From positions 62,001 to 126,000 of the forward strand of contig CAWFBJ010000002.1 in assembly GCA_963814055.1 (NCBI GenBank): a DNA stretch of 64,000 nucleotides. The letters are read 5' to 3'. Source of the stretch: AWTP1-13 sp963814055 (GTDB lineage: Bacteria > Pseudomonadota > Alphaproteobacteria > Rhizobiales > Hyphomicrobiaceae). Shown here piece by piece: positions 1 through 8,847 of the stretch. The position numbers and the translations under genes were made by a program. The notes beneath the pieces are model-generated. The model did not search any database. It was given only the letters and a program-made list of their open reading frames with translations, and was not told the DNA's origin. Position 1 is the stretch's first letter; each line of letters starts with the position of its first letter.

Positions 1-94
1 CGGGAACGTAGCCTTAGCTGTCAATAGTCTGGGTGGTTTGGGCAAGTTCCCGCGGCAAGGCCACCAAGGCGCGTGTCCTGGCAGGCTGTGTTAT

Positions 95-1339
95 TCACGC
101 GACAAGTCCGTCGAGTGGACGGGCAGCCGCACTGTCGGGGAATATGCCGCCGGCGAGGGTGCCGTCGGGTATGCCAAGATGGTCGCGCAGCACACCCTTC
201 AGAACAGTGCGCAGGTCGCGCGTCGGCGCGAGGTCACGGCCTTCGTACAGCGCGGCTTCGCGCAGGCCCGGCCAGTCCGCAAGCACGCGTCCGCCCTTCA
301 CGGCGCCGCCGGCCATAATCGCGATCGTGGCCATGCCATGGTCGGTCCCTTGCGTGCCGTTGACGCGCGCGGTGCGGCCGAACTCGGTGACGATGAGGCA
401 GACGGTGTCTTGCCACGCTGTTCCCATTCCGGTCCTTAGTGCGGCAATGGCAGCGTCGAGGCTTCCAAGACGAAGCGCGAGCTGACCTTTCACCGGGCCT
501 TCATTGGCATGCGTGTCCCAGCCGTCGTAGCTCAACACGCCGATGCGCGGCCCATCGGCGGTGGACAGGAACTTGGCTGCGGCTTCGGCGGCCTCGGTGA
601 ACTGGCGATTGAGCCGCTCGGCGGGCGTTTGTGTTGGCGCAAGTTGCCCTACCGGTGCGCTGGGGTTCGCGTCGGCGACGCGGTGGATCTCCATACCCTC
701 GGCAAACGCACGCGCCAGCACCGGGTCGGTCTCGGCATAGAGATCCATGAGCCGTGCAATCGTGGACTCGCGCAGGGGCACGCCGTACACTTTCGGAATC
801 CAGGACAGCACCGGGGCTCTGCCGCGCATGACGAGCGGCACCACGGCGCCGAGGGCAAGGCCCTGCGGATTGGCCCTCCCGGCGTTGGGCAGATGGGCAA
901 GCGCACGATTGAGCCAGCCGTCTTCCAGCTTGCCGACACCGGGCAGACCGCTTTCAAGCACATCCTGCCCGTCGAAGTGCGAGCGCGCGCGATAGGGCGT
1001 GTGCACAGCATGAACGATAAGAGCCTCGCCGTTCCGAAACAGGCCGTGCAATTGCGGCATCGCGCCGTTGAGCGCGAAGTAGCCGTCGAGCGGCAGCCCG
1101 GCGCCGTCGCCGGATATGGGCAGTGCGATGTCGCCCCTGAGCCGCGCATAGTCTGGATCGCCCACGGGCGCGACGGCGGCCAGCCCGTCCAGACCGCCGC
1201 GCAGCACCACGACCAGAAGGCGCGGGTCGCGCGAGCCGGCAAGAGCCATCTTCGGCATCAGGCTCCATAACGCCAAACTGGCGGCCCCGTTTCCCAGAAA
1301 GGAGCGACGGCTCACACCGCATGCTTCGTGACAGCGCAT
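95..1339 (-). CDS. DUF1501 family Tat-exported protein
   Basis: This 414-residue protein has the DUF1501 family layout. An N-terminal twin-arginine signal (SRRSFLG followed by an Ala/Leu-rich stretch, residues about 10-35) predicts export through Tat. The body then carries the family's VVVLRGGLDGL segment and, towards the C-terminus, GTDHG. The biochemical role of the family is not established; members resemble sulfatase or alkaline-phosphatase folds. The ATG is preceded by a near-perfect AAAGGAGGT ribosome site lying inside the end of the upstream DUF1800 gene. The two genes are separated by only 2 bp, so they are almost certainly one operon, which is the usual arrangement for this pair. No truncation is visible. 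Confidence 0.9.
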   Translation of the reverse strand: MRCHEACGVSRRSFLGNGAASLALWSLMPKMALAGSRDPRLLVVVLRGGLDGLAAVAPVGDPDYARLRGDIALPISGDGAGLPLDGYFALNGAMPQLHGLFRNGEALIVHAVHTPYRARSHFDGQDVLESGLPGVGKLEDGWLNRALAHLPNAGRANPQGLALGAVVPLVMRGRAPVLSWIPKVYGVPLRESTIARLMDLYAETDPVLARAFAEGMEIHRVADANPSAPVGQLAPTQTPAERLNRQFTEAAEAAAKFLSTADGPRIGVLSYDGWDTHANEGPVKGQLALRLGSLDAAIAALRTGMGTAWQDTVCLIVTEFGRTARVNGTQGTDHGMATIAIMAGGAVKGGRVLADWPGLREAALYEGRDLAPTRDLRTVLKGVLRDHLGIPDGTLAGGIFPDSAAARPLDGLVA

Positions 1340-1341
1340 GC

Positions 1342-2814
1342 CTACCTCCTTTGGAATTCTGGCGACATGATCAATAGCTCGAGCCCCTGCTCCCGCGTCT
1401 CAGCGCGCGCGACGGCCTGGCGCGTGGCCGGGGTCATGCCTTCGCCAAGCACCTCCTCCGCAACCGTGCGCGGGTCCGCTCCGGGATTGGTGCGGCGGGC
1501 GGCAACCTCGGCCACGCGCAGCCGCTCGCGCAGCGCGGAGGGGGCGGCCCACGCGGTGTCGGTATCGGGCCAGCCCGCAGGCGCGGGCGGACGCCACAGC
1601 GGCTGGCCGAGCTGACTGGTCAGGCGCAGCATCTCCTGGGGTTGAGGTTCGAGCGCAAAGCCGCGCACGACTGCCACGAGAAAATCGTAGGGAGGCATCA
1701 CTTTTGCTGGCTGGGCCTCCCAGGCCTCAGGCGATTCCAAGAGCGCCCTGGACACGGACATCAAGTCTCCACCGGTCTTGAGAAACGTGGCCTCGAGACG
1801 TTGGACGAGTTCTATAGGTGGATCGTCCGACACGAAGTGCCGCGCGAGCTTTTGAGCGATGTGGCGTGCCGTGGCGCTATGCGCCGCCAGATCGTGAAGT
1901 ACGTCCTGGCCGATGGCTAGCCCACCGTCGGGATAGCGCTTGCCCAGCACTGTCCGGTCCCCGGGTTCGTGGCGCGCCGGGGCAAAGAAGAACTTGCCGG
2001 GTTCCGATGCGGCGTTGGCCAGATTACCCACGGTCCAGCCGGTCAGAATGCGTGCCAGGCTGGTGACATCGTCCTGCGTATAGCCGCCCTCGACACCCAG
2101 CGTGTGCAGTTCCAGGATTTCGCGCGCGAGATTTTCGTTCAATCCCCGCCCGCGATTGAGGCCGGCCCTGCTGTTAGGGCCGATGGATTGGGCGTTATCG
2201 AGATAGATCAGCATGGCTGGATGCTGCTCGACGGCGATCAGCATGTCGGCGAAACGGCCCAATACGTAAGGGCGGATCGCCTCGCGCTCGTAGGCACCGG
2301 CCATGCCGCGCACGGGGCCCTTGTTGGCCGAGACGCAAAAGTGATTGGACCAGAACATCACGAGCCGCTCGAGGAAGGCAGTGTCGGTGGTCGCGGCGTG
2401 GTTGAAGCGCGCGAATGCCTCCTGTTGAAATGCCTCCCGGCGAATGCGTCCGGGCTTCGCGGCTGGTGGCGCCGTCGCCTGCGGCTGCGCCATATCGGGG
2501 GCTGCTTCGGCTACCTGGGGCGGGGGCGCTGCCAGCTGCGGTTGTGGTTCCTTCGCCGCTTGCGCATTGTCGGCGTCGGCCGATCGCATCACCTCGGCGC
2601 GCTCGGCCTGTTTCTTCTGGCGTTGTGCCACGAGCGCGGTGGCAAAGGTCACATGACTGGGTTCAAGCGCAGCATCACTGATCAGCACAGCATCGGCCTG
2701 CGTCAGCGATTGCTGAACAAATCCTCGCGGATCGCCAGCAATGCGCTTGAGTTCATCAGAGCGAGCGCCAAGCCCAAAACGCCTCAATGCGATTGTGGCA
2801 TCACGGCTGGACAT
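1342..2814 (-). CDS. DUF1800 domain-containing protein
   Basis: This is a 490-residue member of the DUF1800 family, which is usually encoded just before a DUF1501 gene as here. Recognisable segments include LRRFGLGAR at the start, FWSNHFCVSANKG in the middle and ENLAREILELHTLGV followed by ARILTGW. Residues about 80-130 form a Pro/Ala/Gln-rich linker. An open frame continues further upstream, but the ATG at 2814 is chosen because AAGGGAG sits about 7 bases before it and conserved family sequence begins right after it. No signal peptide is obvious. The function is unknown; co-occurrence suggests joint action with the exported DUF1501 partner. Confidence 0.88.
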   Translation of the reverse strand: MSSRDATIALRRFGLGARSDELKRIAGDPRGFVQQSLTQADAVLISDAALEPSHVTFATALVAQRQKKQAERAEVMRSADADNAQAAKEPQPQLAAPPPQVAEAAPDMAQPQATAPPAAKPGRIRREAFQQEAFARFNHAATTDTAFLERLVMFWSNHFCVSANKGPVRGMAGAYEREAIRPYVLGRFADMLIAVEQHPAMLIYLDNAQSIGPNSRAGLNRGRGLNENLAREILELHTLGVEGGYTQDDVTSLARILTGWTVGNLANAASEPGKFFFAPARHEPGDRTVLGKRYPDGGLAIGQDVLHDLAAHSATARHIAQKLARHFVSDDPPIELVQRLEATFLKTGGDLMSVSRALLESPEAWEAQPAKVMPPYDFLVAVVRGFALEPQPQEMLRLTSQLGQPLWRPPAPAGWPDTDTAWAAPSALRERLRVAEVAARRTNPGADPRTVAEEVLGEGMTPATRQAVARAETREQGLELLIMSPEFQRR

Positions 2815-2952
2815 AGGACACTCCCTTGAATCGCGTGGCCCCAAGAACGGGAATCGCTTGCGATTCCGTCGCAATCTGCCGCACAAGAGCGTCGATTTCA
2901 TGGTGATTGGCTGAGCAAGGGGGCCGATGCGCAAGCGCGTTGGGCTGGCGGC

Positions 2953-3684
2953 ATGATCTGGCTGGGCATACTTGCGCTTGGACTGTTTGCGGGCACTCTG
3001 TCCGGCATTGTCGGCTTCGGCGCGTCCATCATGCTGATGCCGATCCTGATGCTCGCGTTCGGGCCGCAGGAAGCCGTGCCGATCATGGCGATTGCGGGAC
3101 TGCTCGCCAATTTCTCGCGCGTGCTGGTGTGGTGGCGTGACATCGACTGGCGCGCCAACGCCTATTACTGCGTCACGGCCATTCCCATGGCGGCACTTGG
3201 CGCGCGTACACTGCTCGTGCTTGATCCACGCGTTGTCGAGGGTGTGCTCGGTGGCCTCTTTCTGCTGATGATCCCGGCCCGGCGCTGGCTGTGCGCGCGA
3301 GGTATGCGTGTCGAGGCCTGGCATTTGACGCTGGTGGGGGCGGTGATCGGTTTTCTCTCCGGCATGGTCGCGTCCACCGGGCCCATCAACACCCCGTTCT
3401 TTCTGGCCTATGGCCTGGTGAAGGGCGCCTATCTCGCCACCGAAGCGCTGGGCTCCATGGCGATCGGCCTGACCAAGGCAATCGTGTTCCAGCGCTTCAA
3501 TGCGCTACCTCTGGAGACGGTGACGCGCGGGCTTTTCATCGGCGCCAGCTTGATGGTCGGCTCGCGGTTGGCAAAGGGATTCGTGCTGCGGCTCGACGCC
3601 GGTCAGTTTCGCCTGCTGATGGACCTGCTGCTCGCCGGCGCCGGCCTGGTGCTGCTGTGGGGGGCGTTTGCGCTGCCGCATTGA
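2953..3684 (+). CDS. TauE/SafE family sulfite/anion exporter-like permease
   Basis: This 243-residue, very hydrophobic protein has about eight predicted membrane segments and the two half-repeats typical of the TauE/SafE (DUF81) family. The first half includes LSGIVGFGASIMLMP and the second LSGMVASTGPINTPFF. Family members export sulfite, sulfoacetate or other small organic anions, but the substrate cannot be read from this sequence. It is divergent from the DUF1800 gene with about 140 bp between them. It lies 69 bp before an XRE-type regulator on the same strand. Substrate assignment would be a guess. Confidence 0.85.
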   Translation: MIWLGILALGLFAGTLSGIVGFGASIMLMPILMLAFGPQEAVPIMAIAGLLANFSRVLVWWRDIDWRANAYYCVTAIPMAALGARTLLVLDPRVVEGVLGGLFLLMIPARRWLCARGMRVEAWHLTLVGAVIGFLSGMVASTGPINTPFFLAYGLVKGAYLATEALGSMAIGLTKAIVFQRFNALPLETVTRGLFIGASLMVGSRLAKGFVLRLDAGQFRLLMDLLLAGAGLVLLWGAFALPH

Positions 3685-3753
3685 AGTCGCCCTCCCACGG
3701 ACCCGCGCTTTCAGCTACGCTCCAGCCAAGAAACATCTTCGGCAAAGCAGACC

Positions 3754-4518
3754 ATGCGCACGGACAGCAAGTTTTCGGCATCGCTCCATCTCATCAAGAC
3801 AGCGATGATCGAGAAGAAGATGACCCAGGCCGAACTCGCCGACGCTGCCGACTGTCACGAGAAGACCGTGCAAAATCTGTTGTCCGGCCGCGCCGTGCGC
3901 GATCAGACGCTGTTCGATGTTTGCATGGTTCTGGGACTCGACTTCGACAAACTCAAACGGGCCTGGACGACGACCGAGGCGCGCGACGCGCCTGAACCTG
4001 ACGTTCCAGACGGGCGCGTGGCGCCTGTCTACATGGGCGCCTACACGCGTGCGGGCGTCGACCACTACGTCGGCTCGTATCTGACGGTGCGTCCCTCGTT
4101 CTCGGCAGCGGGCAGTATGATGGCCTATCGAACCGACATCACCTGGGACGACGAGTGGCCGAGCTTGCTGTTCCAGGAGCGCGATCGGCCGGATCGGCCG
4201 TACCTGCACCGCGGCCGGCTCTATATTCCGGCCTCGTCCATGTACATCCACCTGGTCTCTTTGACCAAGGGGGCGATGCGCATGGTCATGGTCTCGCAAC
4301 TCGACCCGACGGGGCATATGCGGGGTCTCATCACGACGCTCAACAAGCAGCGCGCGGCTTTTGTGCCGGTGAGCACTCCGATTGTCTATGTAAGGCGGGA
4401 TGATTTCGCCGATGTTGCGCTTGGAGAACTGGCGGCAGGCCATCCGAGCTACCGCGAATGCAAGCAGCTACTGGACGAAACCCTGGAACAGGGGTACGCG
4501 CGCCTGCTAGGCGTCTAG
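3754..4518 (+). CDS. XRE-type helix-turn-helix protein with a C-terminal domain of unknown function
   Basis: This is a 254-residue protein. Residues about 15-65 form a helix-turn-helix of the XRE/Cro type (MTQAELADAADCHEKTVQNL, then LSGR). The remaining roughly 180 residues do not match a domain I recognise. They contain an aromatic-rich region (YMGAYTRAGVDHYVGSYL) and read like a soluble sensing domain. A transcription regulator with a ligand or protein-sensing C-terminus is the simplest reading. It follows the TauE/SafE gene by 69 bp, so it may be co-transcribed with it or control it. The target is not visible. Confidence 0.75.
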   Translation: MRTDSKFSASLHLIKTAMIEKKMTQAELADAADCHEKTVQNLLSGRAVRDQTLFDVCMVLGLDFDKLKRAWTTTEARDAPEPDVPDGRVAPVYMGAYTRAGVDHYVGSYLTVRPSFSAAGSMMAYRTDITWDDEWPSLLFQERDRPDRPYLHRGRLYIPASSMYIHLVSLTKGAMRMVMVSQLDPTGHMRGLITTLNKQRAAFVPVSTPIVYVRRDDFADVALGELAAGHPSYRECKQLLDETLEQGYARLLGV

Positions 4519-4854
4519 CCATAAAGTTGAATGCCCCAAGTACCGCGCATCCAGGCTTTGGCGCCACGTGATCCGAGTGCACCGTGGACGTACAGCAAAA
4601 CACCCTATCGCGATCAGCGGGCGTAGAAATCTCCGAGCAAGCTGCCTAAAAAGGGGTCAAGCCTCAATTCGAGGGTTAGCCGATCTTTTCCGGTAGCGAA
4701 TGTTCGGTTCACCGCGGACAAAAAAGACTTTATGCTATCCGGCAGCTTGGGGTGTTTTCTGGTACAGCGATGCTGGAGCCGCGCCTGGCAACCGTGATTG
4801 CACGTCATAATTCAGAGCCGAGACAATCGGCCTCAACACCCCAGGAGGATGGGA
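4519..4854. other. intergenic region upstream of the TRAP receptor gene
   Basis: These 336 bases carry no convincing gene on either strand. They precede the TRAP receptor gene and probably contain its promoter; a weak minus-ten-like TATGCT lies near 4731 in a locally AT-rich stretch. The AGGAGG at 4843-4848 is the ribosome site of the downstream gene. Confidence 0.5.
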
Positions 4855-5967
4855 ATGTCCCAGGTTACACGACGGAAATTTATCAAAGCTGCCGGTGCGG
4901 GCGGGCTCGGTGCGGCTGCTGCGACGGTCGCAGCTCCGGCCATTGCCCAATCGTCACCGGAGATCAAGTGGCGCTTGACGGCGAGTTGGCCGAAGTCGCT
5001 CGATACGCTTTACGGAAATCCCGAATATCTTGCCAAGCGTGTTGCCGAGATCACCGACAACAAGTTCCAGATCCAGGTTTTTGCGGCGGGTGAAATCGTT
5101 CCTGGCCTGCAGGTGCTCGATGCCGTCCAGGCCGGCACCGTCGAGGCTGGCCACACCGCGCTCTATTACTATTTCGGCAAGGACCCCACCTTCACATTCG
5201 GCACCGACCTGCCGTTCGGCATCAACAGCCGCATGAAGAACGCCTGGTATATGCACGGCGGCGGCCAGCAGTTGATGGATGAATTCATCCGCACCAAGTA
5301 CAACTGCACGGGCTTCATTAGCGGATCGACCAACTGCCAGATGGGCGGCTGGTTCCGCAAAGAAATCAAGAGCATGGAAGACATGAAGGGCCTGAAGTTC
5401 CGCGTCGGCGGCTTCGCGGGCCTCATCATGCAAAGGATCGGCGTGGTGCCGCAGCAGATCGCGGGTGGCGACATTTATCCATCGCTCGAGAAGGGTACCA
5501 TCGACGCAGCCGAATGGGTCGGTCCCTATGACGACGAGAAGCTCGGGTTCGTCAAGGTCGCCAAGTACTACTACTATCCGGGCTGGTGGGAGCCCGGCGC
5601 GACGCCGCATTACATCTTTAATCTGGCCAAATGGAATGAGCTGCCCAAGACCTATCAGGCGGCGTTGCAGGCGGCAGGCCAGGAGTCCGGCGTGTGGATG
5701 ACTGCGAAATACGATCACGGAAATCCAGCGGCACTCAAGCGACTGGTGGCTTCCGGAGCCGTGCTCAGGCCGTTCCCGCAGGATGTGATGGACGGCTGCT
5801 ACAAAGCAGCCAACGAGCTTTATACGGAGCTATCGGCGAAGAACGAGTGGTTCAAGAAAATGTACGACCACCTCGTCGCCTATCGCTCGGATCAATACCT
5901 GTGGTGGCAAGTCGCCGAGTACACCATGGACAGCTACCTGATCAGGTATCGCAACCAGCGGGCCTGA
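4855..5967 (+). CDS. TRAP transporter solute-binding protein, DctP/TakP type
   Basis: This 370-residue periplasmic receptor belongs to the tripartite (TRAP) transporter family. It starts with a twin-arginine signal (TRRKFIKAAG, ending near PAIAQ at about residue 33). The mature part has DctP-family sequence, including QMGGWFRKEI, IDAAEWVGPY and YYYYPGWWEPG. These resemble the 2-oxoacid-binding receptor TakP, so a monocarboxylate or keto acid ligand is plausible but not proven. The ATG at 4855 is preferred over an earlier in-frame ATG because AGGAGG lies 6 bases before it and the earlier ATG abuts that site. No DctQ/DctM membrane subunits are encoded nearby. A terminator-like hairpin follows. 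Confidence 0.9.
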   Translation: MSQVTRRKFIKAAGAGGLGAAAATVAAPAIAQSSPEIKWRLTASWPKSLDTLYGNPEYLAKRVAEITDNKFQIQVFAAGEIVPGLQVLDAVQAGTVEAGHTALYYYFGKDPTFTFGTDLPFGINSRMKNAWYMHGGGQQLMDEFIRTKYNCTGFISGSTNCQMGGWFRKEIKSMEDMKGLKFRVGGFAGLIMQRIGVVPQQIAGGDIYPSLEKGTIDAAEWVGPYDDEKLGFVKVAKYYYYPGWWEPGATPHYIFNLAKWNELPKTYQAALQAAGQESGVWMTAKYDHGNPAALKRLVASGAVLRPFPQDVMDGCYKAANELYTELSAKNEWFKKMYDHLVAYRSDQYLWWQVAEYTMDSYLIRYRNQRA

Positions 5968-6002
5968 AGGGGCTACGCGCGGCGTGATGCCGGGTTAAGA
6001 CC

Positions 6003-6033
6003 AGGGCCGGTTCCCTCGGGGGCCGGCCCTTTT
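6003..6033 (+). terminator. intrinsic terminator-like hairpin after the TRAP receptor gene
   Basis: A perfect 8-bp inverted repeat (AGGGCCGG at 6003-6010 and CCGGCCCT at 6023-6030) encloses a 12-base loop and runs into a short T tract (6030-6033). It sits 35 bases after the receptor stop and just before the ribosome site of the alcohol dehydrogenase. It may reduce rather than abolish read-through, because the T tract is short. Confidence 0.6.
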
Positions 6034-6049
6034 GCGTGGGAGGAGAAGA

Positions 6050-7219
6050 ATGGCGATGCCGGCAACGAGCCGATCCAATATTCGCGTCACGACCTACGAC
6101 GGCCCCGGCGCCGAGCCGGTCATGCGCGAGGTGCCGTGGCCGAAAGTGCCGCCCAAGGGCGCCCTGATCCAGATTGGCGCCTGCGGCGTGTGCGGCACGG
6201 ATCAGCACATCCTCAAGGGTCATTGGCCAAAGCCGCTGCCGTGGCCGTTCACGCTGGGCCACGAACTGGCGGGCGTGATCGTCGAGATCGGGTCGGAATT
6301 GAAGTCCGATCACATGGGCAAGCCCATCGGCGTCGGCTCCAAGCTGATGCTCCCGCCATTGATGCCCTGCGGCTTCTGCGACTGGTGCAAGCGCTATCCC
6401 GAGCAATCCAACAAGTGCCCGCAACCGGTTTACTACGGCCGCTATCTCGGTTTCGACCGGCCGCCGCACCTGTGGGGCGGCTGGGCGGAGTACGTCTACG
6501 TCGATCTCGGTGAACTGCCCGGCACCAAGATCTACAAGCTGCCCGACGATATGAGTCTGCTCCTCGGCTCTCTGTCCGAGCCTCTGACTTCCTGCATCCG
6601 CGGCTTCAACCGGGCGATCAAGGCCGGCGGTTTCACCTGGGGCGATACGGTCGTCATCCAAGGCACCGGGCCGATCGGCATCCTGGCCATCGCCGCGGCA
6701 CAGGAGATGGGGGCCGGCCGCGTCATCGCCGTTGGCGCCCCCGAAAGCCCGCGATTGGCGCTGGCGCGGGAGTTCGGTGCCGAGGCGACCGTCGACATCG
6801 AGCGGCATACGACATCGGAGGCGCGGATCAAGGCGGTGCGCGACATCGTCGGCGGCTGGGGCGCGGACGTCGTCATGGACTGCTCCGGTCATCCAACCGC
6901 CGGCCCTGAAGGCATCGAGTTCCTGCGCGATGGTGGGACCTACGTGGAGATGGGCCAGTTCACGGACGCCGGGTCGATCATGACGAGCTGGCACCGTTTC
7001 GTTGCCAAGGACATCTCGATCCTCGGTTCTTGGGCCTTTACCGCCAACGATCTCGCCCTCGGCGTCGATATGCTCTATCGCGCGCGGGACAAGTACCCGT
7101 GGCGCAAGATGCAGACGCTGTTTCCCTTCACAGTCGAGGGCGTGAAGGACGCGGTTGCGCAGGCGATGGCGATGAAAACGGTCAAATCAACCATCGTCCC
7201 GTTCGAAGAACTACTCTGA
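6050..7219 (+). CDS. zinc-dependent medium-chain alcohol dehydrogenase
   Basis: This 389-residue protein is a medium-chain dehydrogenase/reductase. The catalytic-zinc region is visible as GACGVCGTDQH (Cys about 48) and GHE (about 70-72). Four cysteines in PCGFCDWCKRYPEQSNKC form the structural zinc site. The nucleotide-binding motif GTGPIG lies in the second half. The substrate cannot be assigned; family members oxidise alcohols, polyols or threonine-like compounds with NAD(P). The ATG at 6050 follows GGGAGGAG, which favours it over a TTG at 6032. It lies directly downstream of the TRAP receptor, so a shared substrate pathway (imported hydroxy or keto acid) is possible but a hairpin separates them. 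Confidence 0.88.
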   Translation: MAMPATSRSNIRVTTYDGPGAEPVMREVPWPKVPPKGALIQIGACGVCGTDQHILKGHWPKPLPWPFTLGHELAGVIVEIGSELKSDHMGKPIGVGSKLMLPPLMPCGFCDWCKRYPEQSNKCPQPVYYGRYLGFDRPPHLWGGWAEYVYVDLGELPGTKIYKLPDDMSLLLGSLSEPLTSCIRGFNRAIKAGGFTWGDTVVIQGTGPIGILAIAAAQEMGAGRVIAVGAPESPRLALAREFGAEATVDIERHTTSEARIKAVRDIVGGWGADVVMDCSGHPTAGPEGIEFLRDGGTYVEMGQFTDAGSIMTSWHRFVAKDISILGSWAFTANDLALGVDMLYRARDKYPWRKMQTLFPFTVEGVKDAVAQAMAMKTVKSTIVPFEELL

Positions 7220-7233
7220 AACAGACGCCGACA

Positions 7234-7283
7234 CCGTGGTGAGCTTGCCCGCCCTCCGAATTGTTCCGGGGTCGAACCACGGC
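7234..7283. repeat. dispersed palindromic repeat, interrupted copy
   Basis: CCGTGGTGAGCTTG (from 7234) and TCGAACCACGG (to about 7282) are the two halves of a short repeat found uninterrupted near 27512. Here they are separated by about 24 extra bases. The element resembles the short palindromic repeats scattered between genes in many proteobacteria. Confidence 0.55.
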
Positions 7284-7435
7284 CTGGCGTGCGTGGCAGC
7301 CCTTCAACGGGGCTCAGGGCGGGGTCGGGGGTAGGGTGGCACGGCCCTCGTCGCTTCGATTCACGACCGTCTGTGCCCTGCAAACACTTGCGTGTAATAA
7401 TTCGTTAACCTTTACAGGATGATAAGAAGGGATCG

Positions 7436-7472
7436 TGGTTACCTGGAAAATGCCATCTTCCACAGGTAACCA
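7436..7472. promoter_or_regulatory. 10-bp perfect inverted repeat upstream of the amidase gene
   Basis: TGGTTACCTG (7436-7445) and CAGGTAACCA (7463-7472) form a perfect inverted repeat with a 17-base spacer, ending 48 bases before the amidase start codon. It could be an operator for a dimeric regulator or an RNA hairpin in the leader. No T tract follows, so it is not a classical terminator. Confidence 0.4.
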
Positions 7473-7520
7473 ACAGGACGTCCCGCCAAGTGTGTGACGC
7501 GTTAGACGGGGGTCTAGGGC

Positions 7521-8816
7521 ATGGTTTTTGGCAGGCTAGCAGGCGTCGGCTTGCGCGCGGCGGTTCTATCGTCCGCCGTAGCGGCGGCTTTTGCTGTGGC
7601 CCCTCCGCTGCAGGCGCAGCAACTCGCCTCGACCCCCACGACCCTCAAAATCAAACCAGCCGAAAAAGCGCCTGCCGCCAAGATCGAGACCACCCGCACC
7701 CGGTTCATCATCAACTTGGAGCGCCACGTCGATTTCGAGGTCTCGGCGTTGACGCATCCCAACCGCGTGCTGGTCGACCTGCCGGAAGTCAAGCTGGTGC
7801 TGCCCGACGCCCTGGGTGACACGCCAGTGGGTCTCATCAAGTCGTTCCGCCACGGGATGTCGGCCCCCGGCAAGTCGCGCGTGATCATCGATGTGACCGG
7901 TCCCGTCGTGGTTGAGCGAACCGACATCGAGAACGGGCCCGACGGCAAGTCTGCAAAGCTCACGATCGACATCGTGTCCGCTTCCGAAGCGACGGCGGCG
8001 GTTGAGGCGCGTACGGCCATGCGGGCGGGAGCGCTCGGCCTCGGTGCCACGGGTCTGCAGCCGCCGGTGCCCAAGCCCGCGGTGTCGCCGCAGGTCCGCG
8101 CGGCGGGCTCCTACAAGCCGGTGATCGTGATCGATCCTGGTCACGGCGGTGACGATTCGGGCGCTACCAGGTTCGGCACGGTCGAGAAGAACGTCGTGCT
8201 TTCGTTCAGCCTGAAGCTGCGCGAGAAGCTCAACGCCACCGGCCGTTACAAGGTGGTCATGACGCGCGATACGGATACTTTCATTCCCCTCGAGGAGCGG
8301 CGCGAGTTCGCCGAGCGCCACCAGGCAGCATTGTTCATGGCCATCCACGCCGACTACACGGGTCGCGCCTCGGCCCGCGGTGCAACGATCTACTCCTTGC
8401 GTCCGCAGATGGCCGACACACTGCGCCGTTCGGCCCAGGGCGGGTTGGACGAAGGTGTTCTTTCGGGCAAGGAAGTCGCGCTCGTGAAGCAGGCCAACGG
8501 TGATGTCGGTGCCGTGCGCGGCATGCTGGCCGATCTTGCGCGGCATGAAGTCGACCTCAACCGGGAACGCACCAGCGTCTTCGTCCGCTCGGTGATCAAC
8601 TTCATGGGCGGCAGCACCAACCTGATGGACAATCCGGATCGTGGCGCTGCGTTCGTGGTGCTCAAGACGGCCAAGGTGCCGTCCATCCTGATCGAGCTCG
8701 GCTACATAACCAATGCCGAAGACGCCCAGCAGTTGAAATCCGACAAGTGGCGCGACAAGGTTTCGGGATCGATCGTCACGGCCGTCGACAGCTATTTCAA
8801 CCAGCTGCCCAGGTGA
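7521..8816 (+). CDS. amiC: N-acetylmuramoyl-L-alanine amidase (AmiC type)
   Basis: This 431-residue periplasmic enzyme cleaves the amide bond between N-acetylmuramic acid and the stem peptide during cell separation. A signal peptide covers about residues 1-32 (ending near LQAQ). An AMIN domain for localisation follows (about 55-155), then an Amidase_3 catalytic domain (about 205-425). The zinc ligands expected for the family are visible: His in DPGHGG, Glu in GTVEKN and His in MAIHAD. The catalytic Glu lies in ILIELGYITN. In many alphaproteobacteria this gene is followed by a penicillin-binding protein gene; here the next gene is convergent and unrelated. A 10-bp inverted repeat lies just upstream. 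Confidence 0.93.
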   Translation: MVFGRLAGVGLRAAVLSSAVAAAFAVAPPLQAQQLASTPTTLKIKPAEKAPAAKIETTRTRFIINLERHVDFEVSALTHPNRVLVDLPEVKLVLPDALGDTPVGLIKSFRHGMSAPGKSRVIIDVTGPVVVERTDIENGPDGKSAKLTIDIVSASEATAAVEARTAMRAGALGLGATGLQPPVPKPAVSPQVRAAGSYKPVIVIDPGHGGDDSGATRFGTVEKNVVLSFSLKLREKLNATGRYKVVMTRDTDTFIPLEERREFAERHQAALFMAIHADYTGRASARGATIYSLRPQMADTLRRSAQGGLDEGVLSGKEVALVKQANGDVGAVRGMLADLARHEVDLNRERTSVFVRSVINFMGGSTNLMDNPDRGAAFVVLKTAKVPSILIELGYITNAEDAQQLKSDKWRDKVSGSIVTAVDSYFNQLPR

Positions 8817-8847
8817 AGCGCGCGCCGTTCGATCTCGGGCCGACTGC

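Larger units (their letters stand above)
7220..7520. other. intergenic region with a repeat and an inverted repeat upstream of the amidase gene
   Basis: This roughly 300-base stretch has no credible gene. It holds a copy of a dispersed palindromic repeat near 7234-7283 and a 10-bp perfect inverted repeat at 7436-7472, both described separately. The leader of the amidase gene must start here. Confidence 0.6.
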
